This document shows positions 1-7,600 of a stretch of DNA of 10,420 nucleotides, piece after piece. The translations under genes were made by a program, and so were the position numbers. The stretch is from Acidobacteriota bacterium (GTDB lineage Bacteria; Acidobacteriota; Vicinamibacteria; Vicinamibacterales; UBA8438), in the NCBI GenBank assembly GCA_011523485.1, contig WTGR01000681.1, positions 1 to 10,420 on the forward strand, in the 5' to 3' direction. The notes below the pieces were generated by a model. That model was not told where the DNA came from and did not search any database. It worked only from the letters and a program-made list of their open reading frames with translations. Each line of letters starts with the position of its first letter. Within the stretch, counting starts at the first letter, position 1.

Positions 1-2
1 CG

Positions 3-1040
3 ACACCGCCTTCGGTCTACGACTACGACATGGACACACGCGCCCGCACGCTCCTCAAGCAGGAGGAGGTGTTGGGCGACTTCGACCCCGCGCGCTACGA
101 GACCGAGCGGCTCGTGGCGACCGCGCCGGACGGAGTGCGGGTGCCGATCTCGCTGGTCCGCCGCAAGCGGGAGGTGTCGGGCCACGGTGCGCCGGAGGAA
201 GCCACCGGTGTGCCGGCCGGCGCCAGCCATGCGCCGGATGGCGCCGGCCCCGCGCCGCTGCTGCTCTACGGCTACGGCGCCTACGGCATCAGCATGGAGC
301 CGACGTTTCGCTCCTCGCGCCTGAGCCTGCTCGACCGCGGCTTCACCTACGCCATCGCCCACGTCCGCGGCGGGGAGGAGCTCGGCCGCCGCTGGTACGA
401 CGACGGCAAGCTGCGGAGGAAGAAGAACACCTTCACCGACTTCATCGCCTGCGCGGAGCACCTCGTCGCCGAGGGTCACGCGACTCCGGAGAGCCTCTTC
501 GCCATGGGCGGCAGCGCCGGCGGTCTGCTGATGGGCGCCGTCGTCAACATGCGCCCCGACCTGTTCCACGGCGTGGTCGCGCAGGTGCCGTTCGTCGACG
601 TCGTGACCACGATGCTCGACGAATCGATCCCCCTGACGACCGGCGAGTACGACGAGTGGGGGAATCCGAACGAACCGGAGGACTACGCCTGCATCCGGTC
701 CTATTCGCCCTACGACAACATGGACCCGGTCCCCTGGCCGCACCTGCTGGTGATGACCGGCCTGCACGACTCGCAGGTGCAGTACTGGGAGCCGGCGAAG
801 TGGGTGGCCCGGCGCCGCACGCTGCAGCCGGACGACGGCCGGCGGTTGTTGCTGAAGACCAATATGGACGCCGGACACGGCGGCGCGTCCGGGCGCTTCC
901 GGCAGTATCGGGAGACGGCCCTCCAGTACGCTTTCCTGCTGGACCTGGCGGGTCTGGGAGCTTGCGTCGCGGAGAGTGGCGAAGCGAGTGCCGAAGCGCG
1001 AGCTCCCGGAGTGGAGGGGGGCGAAACGCCGAGCCGGTGA
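3..1040 (+). CDS. ptrB: Oligopeptidase B (S9A serine peptidase), 5'-truncated by window edge
   Basis: This is the catalytic C-terminal half of oligopeptidase B, a prolyl-oligopeptidase-family (S9A) enzyme that cleaves short peptides after Lys/Arg, normally in the cytoplasm or periplasm. The frame is open from base 3 (reading [20 protein letters not shown], a typical OpB junction after the propeller), so the gene begins upstream; ATG 30 is internal. Counting from that Met, the nucleophile is Ser162 in GGSAGG, the acid Asp247 in [15 protein letters not shown], and the base His283 in [10 protein letters not shown]. The long match [21 protein letters not shown] is family-diagnostic. Two oddities compared with E. 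coli PtrB as I remember it: a loop roughly 20 residues longer (about residues 47-75), and a C-terminal tail of about 26 residues after [10 protein letters not shown] that is encoded by inverted repeats. The next gene, the dehalogenase, starts 56 bp downstream. Family call is very secure. Confidence 0.95.
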   Translation, partial: TPPSVYDYDMDTRARTLLKQEEVLGDFDPARYETERLVATAPDGVRVPISLVRRKREVSGHGAPEEATGVPAGASHAPDGAGPAPLLLYGYGAYGISMEPTFRSSRLSLLDRGFTYAIAHVRGGEELGRRWYDDGKLRRKKNTFTDFIACAEHLVAEGHATPESLFAMGGSAGGLLMGAVVNMRPDLFHGVVAQVPFVDVVTTMLDESIPLTTGEYDEWGNPNEPEDYACIRSYSPYDNMDPVPWPHLLVMTGLHDSQVQYWEPAKWVARRRTLQPDDGRRLLLKTNMDAGHGGASGRFRQYRETALQYAFLLDLAGLGACVAESGEASAEARAPGVEGGETPSR

Positions 1041-1049
1041 GGCGTTTCG
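956..1049. repeat. Inverted-repeat cluster at the 3' end of ptrB
   Basis: Two successive inverted repeats span the end of ptrB. The first pairs GGGAGCTTGCG (956-966) with CGCGAGCTCCC (997-1007), 11 positions with one G-T mismatch. Between its arms lies a tandem imperfect 12-mer, GTGGCGAAGCGA (976-987) and GTGCCGAAGCGC (988-999), 10 of 12 identical. The second is a perfect 9-bp repeat, CGAAACGCC (1022-1030) with GGCGTTTCG (1041-1049), and its 10-nt loop holds the ptrB stop codon. The cluster could be a dispersed palindromic element (REP-like) read through as protein, or a transcription-attenuating hairpin pair; there is no T-tract after it. The pairing is seen directly; its role is inferred. 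Confidence 0.55.
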
Positions 1050-1096
1050 GGGCGCTGGCTGACCGCGATTCCGCGTCGTCCTGAAGGAGCCGCAAC

Positions 1097-1921
1097 ATGA
1101 AGATGGACCGCAGAGCATTCGTCGGGACGCTGGGCGCCGCCACGGTCGGGGCGGCGGGCGCGGGGGTGGCCGCAGGATCGCCGCCGGCGCCCGGGTTCGG
1201 ACCCGCGCCGGCCGCCGTAGCACGACAGGCCGATCCCGTGGAGGCAATCGAGGCCTTCGCGTTCGATGCCTACGGGACGCTGTTCGACGTCTTTTCGGTG
1301 ACCGCGCTGTGCGAAGAGCTGTTTCCGGGGAGCGGCGACGCCCTGGCCCGACGCTGGCGCGCCAAGCAGCTCCAGTACAGCCTGCTGCGCAGCCTCATGG
1401 GGCGGCACCGCGACTTCTGGCTGGTCACCGCGGACGCGCTCGTGCATGCGGCCCGCAGCCTGGAGCTCGATCTGACCGCCGCGCGGCGGGCGCGGCTGAT
1501 GGACGCGTACCTGTCGCTGGAGGCGTTTCCCGACGTGCGGCCCGGCCTGGAGGCGCTCAGGGCGCGGGGAGTGCGTCTGGCGATCCTCTCCAACGGCGAG
1601 CCGCGCATGCTGGAGGCGGCGGCCCGCAGCGCCGGCATCGACGCCCTGCTCGACACGATCATCAGCGTCGAGGAGGTCAAGATCTTCAAGGTCAGCCCCC
1701 GCGTCTACAACCTGGGACCGGAGCGGCTCGGCGTCGGCCGTTCCGCGCTGGGGTTCGTCTCTTCCAACGCCTGGGACATCGCCGGCGCCGCCTCGGCCGG
1801 CCTGTCCACCTTCTGGATCCAGCGCCGCGCCGCCGAGCCGCCCGAGGAGCTGGGGTTCGCGGCGGATCGCGTTGTGGCGGCGTTGACGGACCTGCCCCGG
1901 CTGCTTGAAGCGACCGGCTGA
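1097..1921 (+). CDS. Haloacid dehalogenase type II (L-2-haloacid dehalogenase-like), Tat-exported
   Basis: HAD-superfamily hydrolase of the L-2-haloacid dehalogenase group; known members convert 2-haloacids plus water to 2-hydroxyacids and halide. All residues I can map to L-DEX are present: nucleophile Asp57 and Thr61 (FDAYGTLFD), Arg88 (WRAKQLQYSLLRSLMGR), Ser165-Asn166 (ILSNG), Lys198 and Tyr204 (KIFKVSPRVY), and Ser222, Asn224, Asp227 (FVSSNAWD). One small departure is Val in place of the Pro that usually follows the Lys. The N-terminus carries a twin-arginine leader (DRRAFVG at residues 4-10, then an Ala/Gly-rich stretch to about residue 46), so the enzyme is predicted to be exported folded, unusual for a family that is normally cytoplasmic. 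The start is supported by AAGGAG at 1084-1089, 7 nt before ATG. The substrate is unproven; in vivo it may act on other 2-substituted acids. Confidence 0.93.
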   Translation: MKMDRRAFVGTLGAATVGAAGAGVAAGSPPAPGFGPAPAAVARQADPVEAIEAFAFDAYGTLFDVFSVTALCEELFPGSGDALARRWRAKQLQYSLLRSLMGRHRDFWLVTADALVHAARSLELDLTAARRARLMDAYLSLEAFPDVRPGLEALRARGVRLAILSNGEPRMLEAAARSAGIDALLDTIISVEEVKIFKVSPRVYNLGPERLGVGRSALGFVSSNAWDIAGAASAGLSTFWIQRRAAEPPEELGFAADRVVAALTDLPRLLEATG

Positions 1922-2051
1922 GTCGCTTTCGAGCATGCCGTGGGCCGGAGCGCAGGGGTTGGCCCGGTTTCTGCCGGCGAATCGTATCCCCGCGCATCGC
2001 CCGCGGCCGCGCACGGCGCGCGGGCGGACGAGAGCGGCGGTCGCGCCGGGG

Positions 2052-2057
2052 TATGCT
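2052..2057 (+). promoter_or_regulatory. Candidate -10 element (TATGCT) for a near-leaderless start
   Basis: TATGCT sits 6 nt before the ATG at 2064. If it is a -10 element, transcription would start at or beside the ATG and the hydrolase mRNA would be leaderless. This would explain the lack of a good Shine-Dalgarno there. No clear -35 hexamer is visible 16-18 nt upstream, so the call is weak. Confidence 0.25.
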
Positions 2058-2063
2058 GAACGG

Positions 2064-3050
2064 ATGGATATCCCGACGAACAGAGACTTCCTGGTGCCGG
2101 CGTTGCTGGCGCTGGCGGCCGCGGCCGGATTGCCAGCCGGCGCGGAGGGCCGGACGCCGCAGGGCGGCGCAACGAGCGCCGGCGGTGCCGGCGTCGAGAT
2201 CGAAACGACGCAGATCGCAGTCGGCGACTACACGTTCGACGTGCGGGCGGCGGGTCCCGAGGACGGCGAGGTCGTGATCCTGCTCCACGGATTTCCGCAG
2301 ACCTCCTACGAATGGCGTCACCAGATCCGGGTGCTCGCCGCGGCCGGGTTCCGCGCCGTGGCGCCGGACCAGCGCGGCTACTCGCCGGGCGCCCGCCCGC
2401 CGGACGTCGCCGACTACGCGCTGCCGCTGCTCGTGCAGGACGTCATCGGCCTCGCCGACGCCGTCGGCGCCGAGCGCTTTCACATCGTGGGTCACGACTG
2501 GGGGGCGGTGGTGGCCTGGGCCGTCGCGGTGGCCGCGCGGGAGCGCGTGATCACCGCCAACCCGGTGTCGGTGCCGCATCCCGATGCGTTCGCGCGGGTC
2601 CTGAACGACCCGACGTCGTGCCAGCCGCAGGCGTCGTCCTACTTCGACGTGTTCGTGCAGCCGGATTCGGAGGACGCGTTCCTGGCGAACGGCCAGGCCG
2701 GTCTGCGGGGCATCTACGCGGACATCGACGCGGCGGCGGTCGACGAGTACGTGCGCGTCCTCGGGTCGAAGCCGGCCCTCGGCGCCGCCCTGAACTGGTA
2801 CCGCGCGAACATCGGCGACCGCAACCTGCAGGGGCCGGCCCTCGGCCCGGTGGAGGTGCCGACGATGTTCACGTGGAGCGACGGCGACACGGCGCTGTGC
2901 ATCGACGGCGCGCTGCTCACCGGGGAGTACGTCAGCGGCCCGTACCGCTTCGAGGTGCTCGAGGGCGTCAACCACTGGATCCCGGATCTGGCCGCCGAGG
3001 CGATGTCCACTCTTCTGTTGGAGCACTCGAGCCGATACAAGGAACGTTGA
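2064..3050 (+). CDS. Exported alpha/beta hydrolase, epoxide hydrolase-like
   Basis: Alpha/beta-hydrolase of the epoxide hydrolase / haloalkane dehalogenase group. From Met at 2064: oxyanion motif HGFPQ at residues 75-79, nucleophile Asp145 in GHDWG, acid Asp275 in WSDGDTAL, and base His304 in GVNHWIP. A cap-domain Tyr246 (NWYRAN) fits the tyrosines that open epoxide rings, favouring epoxide hydrolase over dehalogenase; the second cap Tyr is not certain. An Asp nucleophile argues against an esterase. The frame is open from 1905, but that start would overlap the dehalogenase and put a Pro/Arg-rich stretch ahead of the leader. ATG 2064 gives a proper signal peptide (MDIPTNRDFLVPALLALAAAA, cleavage near AGAEG). 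It follows the dehalogenase by 142 bp on the same strand and probably lies in the same functional neighbourhood. The natural substrate cannot be told from sequence. Confidence 0.9.
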   Translation: MDIPTNRDFLVPALLALAAAAGLPAGAEGRTPQGGATSAGGAGVEIETTQIAVGDYTFDVRAAGPEDGEVVILLHGFPQTSYEWRHQIRVLAAAGFRAVAPDQRGYSPGARPPDVADYALPLLVQDVIGLADAVGAERFHIVGHDWGAVVAWAVAVAARERVITANPVSVPHPDAFARVLNDPTSCQPQASSYFDVFVQPDSEDAFLANGQAGLRGIYADIDAAAVDEYVRVLGSKPALGAALNWYRANIGDRNLQGPALGPVEVPTMFTWSDGDTALCIDGALLTGEYVSGPYRFEVLEGVNHWIPDLAAEAMSTLLLEHSSRYKER

Positions 3051-3097
3051 GGCGTCCGGATTCCGGCTGATGGCCGGCGGCCGCCTCGGGGCGGTTG

Positions 3098-4252
3098 ATG
3101 ATGTTCCTCGTCAGCGGTTCGTGTCGCGGTCGGAACGGGCGCCGGCTTCCCGGACCACCGCGTCTGCTCGTTCTCGTCTGGGCGACAGCCTTGGCAGCGG
3201 CCGTCCCGCTGGCCGCCCAGTCCGGCTCGAGCGTCTGGCGTTTCCTGAACGAGACGATAGGCTTCTCGATCGACGACCTGCGGGGGCTGGACCGCGGCTC
3301 GGCGGTCATCCGCAGCCTCGACACGCCGGTCCGCCAGGAGCTGGCCCATGTCGGCGTGGTTCACCTCGACGTGCCGCCCGACGAGTTCGTCGACCTGTTC
3401 CGCGACATCGAGCGCTTCGAGCGCGGCCCCGGCATTCCGCAGATCGGGCGCTTCGGCAGTCCGCCGCGCATCGATGACCTGGAGTCCTTGACGCTGCCCG
3501 CCCAGGACGTCGAGGAGCTGCCGAAGTGCCGCACCGGCGACTGCCAGGTGAAGCTCTCGGCGGATGCGTTGATCCGTTTCCGCACGGACGTGGACTGGTC
3601 GTCGGCGGATGCCGGGCGTCAGGCGAGCGAGCTCGCCCGCGAGATGGTCCTCGACCTGGTCCTGGCGTATCAGGCCGAAGGCAACACGGCGCTCGGCGCC
3701 TATGTCGACGACGACGACCCGTTGCTCGTGGCCGATCAGTTCCGAGCCCTGCTCGCCAGCCGCGACCCGCTGCCGGCCGCCGTGCCCGAACTCCTGCACT
3801 ACCTGGACTACTACCCCCGGGGATTGCCGGGCGGTGCGGACGAGTTCTTCTACTGGACCGTGGTCGACTTCGGCATGAAGCCGACCATCCGCGTGAACCA
3901 CGTCGTCATTCACCCGCTGGCCGAACGGTCGTCGACGGGCATCGCCTATGCGATCGCCACCAAGCAGCTCTACGCGAGCCACTACTTCCACACCACGCTG
4001 GAGCTGCGCTTTCTCGTCGACCGCATCGACCGCGCCGGTCGCGCCGCCTCCACGCTGATCTCCGTCACGCGCTCGCGCAACGACGGCATGACCGGCTTCC
4101 GCGGGCTGTTCCTGCGGCCGATCATCCGGCGCCGCTCGCGGGATGCCGTGCGCCACTACCTGGAGCACGTCAGGCGGCAGGTCGAGCGGCCTGCCGCCGA
4201 GGCCGTCTCGAGCCGGGCAGGAAACCGGGGCGTCGGGGCGCTGACGCCGTAG
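3098..4252 (+). CDS. Secreted protein of unknown function, 384 residues
   Basis: I do not recognise this family. The frame is open through a TTG at 3095 followed by two ATGs (3098, 3101); GGGGCGG at 3088-3094 is spaced best for 3101, so the exact start is uncertain by one or two codons. The N-terminus has a basic region (residues 10-22) and a hydrophobic core (LLVLVWATALAAAVPLAA), with likely cleavage near AAQ, residues 39-41. The mature protein has two cysteines in a CX4C motif (C144, C149 in KCRTGDC), an acidic run at 204-207, an aromatic-rich region alternating like beta strands (WTVVDFGMKP at 253-262, YASHYFHTTLELRFL at 292-306), and a basic C-terminus (RRRSRDAVRHYLEHVRRQ). Coding is supported by the signal peptide and good amino-acid composition. 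It lies 47 bp after the hydrolase and converges on hsdR. A lipid- or ligand-binding fold is possible, but that is a guess. Confidence 0.85.
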   Translation: MMFLVSGSCRGRNGRRLPGPPRLLVLVWATALAAAVPLAAQSGSSVWRFLNETIGFSIDDLRGLDRGSAVIRSLDTPVRQELAHVGVVHLDVPPDEFVDLFRDIERFERGPGIPQIGRFGSPPRIDDLESLTLPAQDVEELPKCRTGDCQVKLSADALIRFRTDVDWSSADAGRQASELAREMVLDLVLAYQAEGNTALGAYVDDDDPLLVADQFRALLASRDPLPAAVPELLHYLDYYPRGLPGGADEFFYWTVVDFGMKPTIRVNHVVIHPLAERSSTGIAYAIATKQLYASHYFHTTLELRFLVDRIDRAGRAASTLISVTRSRNDGMTGFRGLFLRPIIRRRSRDAVRHYLEHVRRQVERPAAEAVSSRAGNRGVGALTP

Positions 4253-4338
4253 TCTGCGGTGGCTTCGAAGAATCAGGGCGTCGATACGGTCGATCGACAC
4301 GCGAGTGCCGGGTATCGGGGGTGTAACCGGCGTGTCAT

Positions 4339-4358
4339 CGGCTGAGGCCGCTCAGCCG
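4339..4358 (-). terminator. Hairpin overlapping the hsdR stop codon
   Basis: A perfect 8-bp inverted repeat, CGGCTGAG (4339-4346) and CTCAGCCG (4351-4358), is separated by a 4-nt loop and includes the hsdR stop (TGA at 4354-4352 on the minus strand). It lies in the roughly 100-bp convergent gap between the secreted unknown and hsdR, where a terminator is expected. There is no run of T after it on either strand, so classic intrinsic termination is doubtful. Confidence 0.35.
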
Positions 4359-5578
4359 CCGAACAGGTTCTCGGCCTGCTCCATAACCGTTCTTGCAGCG
4401 CGTTCCTGCCGCTCGGTCGGGTAGCCGTATCTGTGGAGGATGCGCTTGACGAGCGTCTGAAGGTGCACGCGCACGCTCTCGCGCAGCATCCAGTCGTTCT
4501 CGACGTTGCCGCGCACGGTCTCGACCAGCTCGCGGACCATAGTCCGTAGCGTCTCGTTGCCGAGCACCCTTACCGCGCTGTCGTCGGCATCGAGGGCGTC
4601 GTAGAAGGCGAGCTCGTCATCCGACAGTCGGAGCTTGTCGCCGCGGCCCTGCGCCTGGCGCATCTCCCGCGCAAGCTGGATGAGCTCCTCGATGACTTGC
4701 GCCACCGTGATCGCTCGACGCCGGTAGTCCCGGATGCTCGATTCCAGCTTTTCGGCGAAGAAACGTGACCGGACGACGTTCCGGGGCCGCCGGCTGACGA
4801 TCTCTCCTCGCAAGAGCTTCCGCAACAGGTCGACGGCCAGGTTGCGCTGTGGCATGCCCCGTACTCTGGCCAGGAAGTCGTCGGACAGGATCGAGGCGTC
4901 CGGCTCGTCGATTCCCGCGGTGGAGAAGAGGTCGGCCATGCCCTCGGAGGTCACCGCACGCGAGATGATGGGGCGCACGGCGGGGTCCATGTCTTCCGCC
5001 GGCTGGGCGTCGCCCGGCGCACGCTTGTGCAGAGCGGCTGCGACGGCCTGAAAGAAGCCGACGTCGTCGCGGATTCGGAGAGCGTGCTGGTGCGGTACTG
5101 ACAGCGCGTATGCCCGGGACAGCTCGCGCGCGGCGCGCAGAAAGCGCTCCTTGCCCGACGGACGGTCGAGACCGTGACCGTTGCCGGAGTCGTTGGAGTC
5201 GGTACCCTGGGCCAGGATGTGTTCCTGTGCATCAGGCAACAGCCCGAGGCGTCCGGCCGCCGTCCCGGTTGCCCACGCCGACCGGTCGAAGCCCTGGAAC
5301 AGTCCAAGGCAGACGTCGTACTGCTCTAGCAAGACCGCCGCCGCCTCCGACTGCTCGAGCACCGTCGCGCCGGCGCCGCCGCTCTCGGCGTAGGTCCCGC
5401 TCGCACGCTTCAACTCGTGAGCGAGGCCGACGTAGTCCACGATCAATCCGCCCGGCTTGTCCTTGAACACCCGGTTGACTCGTGCAATGGCCTGCATCAG
5501 GTGCCGGCCGCGCATCGGCTTGTCCACGTACATCGTGTGGAGACAGGGGACATCGAACCCGGTCTGCCACATGCGCAT
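4352..5578 (-). CDS. hsdR: HsdR C-terminal fragment: helicase domain 2 end and C-terminal domain
   Basis: This frame carries the rest of HsdR. The first in-frame ATG near the lesion is at 5578 (reading [17 protein letters not shown]), giving 408 residues if it were translated separately; I see no convincing independent start signal. Residues 28-44 ([18 protein letters not shown]) are helicase motif VI with its arginines, followed by the [14 protein letters not shown] stretch that closes the motor. The rest is the helical C-terminal region typical of HsdR, ending in [33 protein letters not shown], and [11 protein letters not shown], which in the family contacts the methylase. The frame is open farther upstream (to 6304), but that part is a shadow of the N-terminal fragment. 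Confidence 0.82.
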   Translation of the reverse strand: MRMWQTGFDVPCLHTMYVDKPMRGRHLMQAIARVNRVFKDKPGGLIVDYVGLAHELKRASGTYAESGGAGATVLEQSEAAAVLLEQYDVCLGLFQGFDRSAWATGTAAGRLGLLPDAQEHILAQGTDSNDSGNGHGLDRPSGKERFLRAARELSRAYALSVPHQHALRIRDDVGFFQAVAAALHKRAPGDAQPAEDMDPAVRPIISRAVTSEGMADLFSTAGIDEPDASILSDDFLARVRGMPQRNLAVDLLRKLLRGEIVSRRPRNVVRSRFFAEKLESSIRDYRRRAITVAQVIEELIQLAREMRQAQGRGDKLRLSDDELAFYDALDADDSAVRVLGNETLRTMVRELVETVRGNVENDWMLRESVRVHLQTLVKRILHRYGYPTERQERAARTVMEQAENLFGG

Positions 5579-7545
5579 ACGAGCACCATCATGAGGGGGT
5601 CGTTGGCGTCGCGGAACCGTTTCGCGAGCGTCTCGTGCCCGGCCTTGCCGCGGACATGCGCTTGCCAGTCGGGCGGGTCCGACGCCGTGCCGGTAATCAC
5701 GATCTCGATACTCGCGTTGTCGTCCACGTCGCGCAAGGCCGGGCGCAAGCGGAGAATCTCCCGGTACAAATCGATGCACATGCGCCGGCTCCTGCAGACG
5801 ATCATCGCCTTGCCGGAGAGGGCCTCGATGCGCTGCTCGAAATGCGCGACGATGTCGCGGGCCAGGAGTGCGACTCGCCGCTCTGCGCCGGCAGTCCCCT
5901 CTAGTTGCGCCCTCTTCGTCTGCGGCTCTTCCCCCGGCTCCACTTTCTCTCGCGCGGCCGCCGCCTCGAAATCGCGACCGGGCGGCGGTTGCTCGCGCTG
6001 TTCGAGAGCGAGCCTTGCGAGCCTGTTCTCGTAGTAGATCGGCACCGTCGCGTGATCGCCGATGGCGCGCTGGATGTCGTAGATGCTGATGTACTCCCCG
6101 AAGGCCGCACGGGTTGGGGCGTCTCGCTGTTCGATCGGCGCGCCGGTGAAACCTATGAACGAGGCGTTCGGCAGCGCCTTGCGCATGTGCGTAACCCCGC
6201 CGACGATATCGTATTGCCCGCGGTGGACTTCGTCGGCGATGACAACTATGTTGCGTCGTTCGGACAGCGCCCGGTGTTGTGCGCTCCTGGCATCCGGAAG
6301 GCACTTCTGGGGCGAGGTGAAGATCACGCCTCCCGATTCCACTGCGAGCCGGGCTCGCAGTTCGGTTCGGTTCTGCACCTGCTTCGGCGGCTGGTTCAGC
6401 AAGTCCCGGTATCGAAGAAAGGTCCTGAAGAGTTGATCATCGGGATCGTTGCGGTCGGTGAGTACCACGATGGTCGGATTCGCCATGGCCGGCTCGCGGC
6501 TGATGCACCCCGCATAGAAGGCCATGGTCAGGCTCTTGCCGGTGCCAAGTGTGTGCCAGACGATCCCGATGCGCCGGTCCCCGGCCCGGCCGCCTGCTCC
6601 CCGGCCGGCTTCGTATCGCCCGCGTCCCTCGAAGTCTGTCCCGGTGGGCTCCGTCTGCTCGATCGTCCCTGGCTCCGCCTGCGGAGGTCCCGCGGCGCGC
6701 AGTGTCTCCCGGACCGCTGCGCGCACCGCGTGGAACTGGTGATAGCCGGCCACCCGCTTCACGACTGCGCCGCCACCGTCGTCGAAGACGATGAAATCGC
6801 GGATGAGATCGAGGAAGCGCCGCGGCTCGAATACGCCCTCGATCAGCACCTGCAGCCCGGTCAGGAAGGCCGGTGCGAGCTCTTCGCCACCGATGGTGCG
6901 CCACGGCCTGAAACCGTCGCGTTCTGCGGTGAGCGTACCGACCAGTGAACGGACCCCATCCGAGACTGCCAGCACCTCGTTGAAGGCGAGCAGAGTTGGA
7001 AGCGCTTTCCTGTAGTTCTGGAGTTGTCGCCACGCCGTCCATGCGGTTACGTTCTCGTCGTCGGCGTTCTTCAGCTCGATGACGACGAGCGGCAGCCCGT
7101 TGACGAACAGCACGATGTCCGGCCGGCGGCTGTGGAGATTCTCGGTGACCGTGAATTGGCTCACGGCCATCCAGTCGTTGTTGACAGGTGTCTCGAAATC
7201 GATGACCTGCGCCAACGCGCTCCGAATCGACCCGTCCGCGGTGCGGTACCTGACCGGTACTCCGTTCACCAGCAGCCCATGGAGAGTGCGGTTGCGGGCT
7301 TCCAGCGTCGATCCGTCGGGCTGGGTCAGCCGTTGCAGTGCGGCGTCGACCGCGTCGGGTGGGCAGGATGGGTTCAGTCGGACCAGCGCGCTGTGCAGGA
7401 CGCCCGGAAGAACGACGTCGGCGTACGTCTGGCGGACGGATTCCGAACCGGGGGGGGTATCAGGACCGGAAACGATCACGTAGCCGAGTGCGCGAAACCA
7501 GTCGAGGGCCGCTTCCTCGACGAGCGACTCCGTGAAGGATGGCAT
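5497..7545 (-). CDS. hsdR: HsdR N-terminal fragment: nuclease and helicase domain 1
   Basis: The start [17 protein letters not shown] is the standard HsdR N-terminus, with GGAG (7556-7553) 7 nt before the ATG. The PD-(D/E)xK nuclease is intact: Asp143 (RPDIVLF), Glu157 and Lys159 (VIELK), then QxxxY-type QLQNY around 174-178. The motor domain shows Walker A GTGKS at 334-338, [12 protein letters not shown] at 362-373, the DEAD-box equivalent DEVH at 438-441, and GFTGAPIE at 465-472. Relative to the usual family wording (GSGKS, DEAHRSQ, TGTP) several motifs are slightly altered, and a Gly/Glu-rich insert (about 285-325) precedes Walker A. Residues after about 657 are out-of-frame read-through from the lesion. 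By itself this fragment could keep its nuclease fold but would lack helicase motifs V-VI and the C-terminal methylase-docking region. Confidence 0.88.
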   Translation of the reverse strand: MPSFTESLVEEAALDWFRALGYVIVSGPDTPPGSESVRQTYADVVLPGVLHSALVRLNPSCPPDAVDAALQRLTQPDGSTLEARNRTLHGLLVNGVPVRYRTADGSIRSALAQVIDFETPVNNDWMAVSQFTVTENLHSRRPDIVLFVNGLPLVVIELKNADDENVTAWTAWRQLQNYRKALPTLLAFNEVLAVSDGVRSLVGTLTAERDGFRPWRTIGGEELAPAFLTGLQVLIEGVFEPRRFLDLIRDFIVFDDGGGAVVKRVAGYHQFHAVRAAVRETLRAAGPPQAEPGTIEQTEPTGTDFEGRGRYEAGRGAGGRAGDRRIGIVWHTLGTGKSLTMAFYAGCISREPAMANPTIVVLTDRNDPDDQLFRTFLRYRDLLNQPPKQVQNRTELRARLAVESGGVIFTSPQKCLPDARSAQHRALSERRNIVVIADEVHRGQYDIVGGVTHMRKALPNASFIGFTGAPIEQRDAPTRAAFGEYISIYDIQRAIGDHATVPIYYENRLARLALEQREQPPPGRDFEAAAAREKVEPGEEPQTKRAQLEGTAGAERRVALLARDIVAHFEQRIEALSGKAMIVCRSRRMCIDLYREILRLRPALRDVDDNASIEIVITGTASDPPDWQAHVRGKAGHETLAKRFRDANDPLMMVLVCACGRPGSMSPVSTRCTWTSRCAAGT
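5570..5580 (-). other. Single-base deletion (frameshift lesion) in hsdR
   Basis: On the minus strand the sequence reads GTA TGC GC ATG TGG CAG. HsdR proteins typically have a (V/I)-x-DMW-x-TGFD motif here; one extra A between G5574 and C5573 gives GAC (Asp) and joins the two frames exactly. No homopolymer or slippery heptamer is at this site, so programmed frameshifting is unlikely. Confidence 0.8.
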
Positions 7546-7554
7546 GCCGTCACT

Positions 7555-7570
7555 CCGCTCTCGCGAGCGG
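7555..7570 (-). promoter_or_regulatory. GNRA hairpin covering part of the hsdR Shine-Dalgarno
   Basis: In the minus-strand RNA, CCGCUC and GAGCGG form a perfect 6-bp stem closed by GCGA, a GNRA tetraloop. The last two G of the stem are the first two bases of the hsdR ribosome-binding GGAG. It lies in the 55-bp gap between the ATPase stop (7601) and the hsdR start (7545) and could lower hsdR translation. The fold is visible; the regulatory role is inferred. Confidence 0.3.
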
Positions 7571-7600
7571 CGGAAGACCCTCCACGTGCTCCAGCCATCG

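Larger units (their letters stand above)
4352..7545 (-). pseudogene. hsdR: Type I restriction endonuclease R subunit, frameshifted
   Basis: Taken together, two overlapping minus-strand frames rebuild one HsdR of about 1,060 residues, a normal length for the family. HsdR is the ATP-driven DNA translocase and nuclease of type I restriction systems; it works only when docked on an HsdM2-HsdS methylase. The frame breaks at GTATGC-GC-ATGTGG (5580-5567 on -): inserting one base between 5574 and 5573 restores the family-typical reading [12 protein letters not shown]. Upstream of the lesion the protein ends out of frame at 5497; downstream the correct frame runs to 4352. No hsdM or hsdS is in the window, and the genes on both sides are unrelated, so the gene is probably a decaying orphan. 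A sequencing or assembly error is the main alternative explanation for the frameshift. Confidence 0.85.

Noticed and set aside
1905..2063. Longer N-terminus for the alpha/beta hydrolase, from ATG 1905
   Set aside because: It would overlap the dehalogenase and place Pro/Arg-rich residues before a clear signal peptide that starts at ATG 2064.
1692..3026. 444-residue open frame on the minus strand
   Set aside because: Antisense shadow of the dehalogenase and hydrolase; no recognisable domain.
3049..3087. Long-range pairing of GAGGCG with CGCCTC after the hydrolase stop
   Set aside because: Short arms around a 27-nt loop full of other short GC palindromes; not convincing as a regulatory element.
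2714..4300. 528-residue open frame on the minus strand
   Set aside because: Antisense shadow of the hydrolase and the secreted unknown; Arg/Asp/Val-rich composition typical of GC-rich reverse frames, no motifs.
5570..5580. Programmed -1 ribosomal frameshift in hsdR
   Set aside because: No X-XXY-YYZ heptamer or homopolymer at the site, and HsdR is not known to use one.
5905..6948. 347-residue open frame on the plus strand
   Set aside because: Antisense to the hsdR nuclease-helicase region, which carries all the family motifs.
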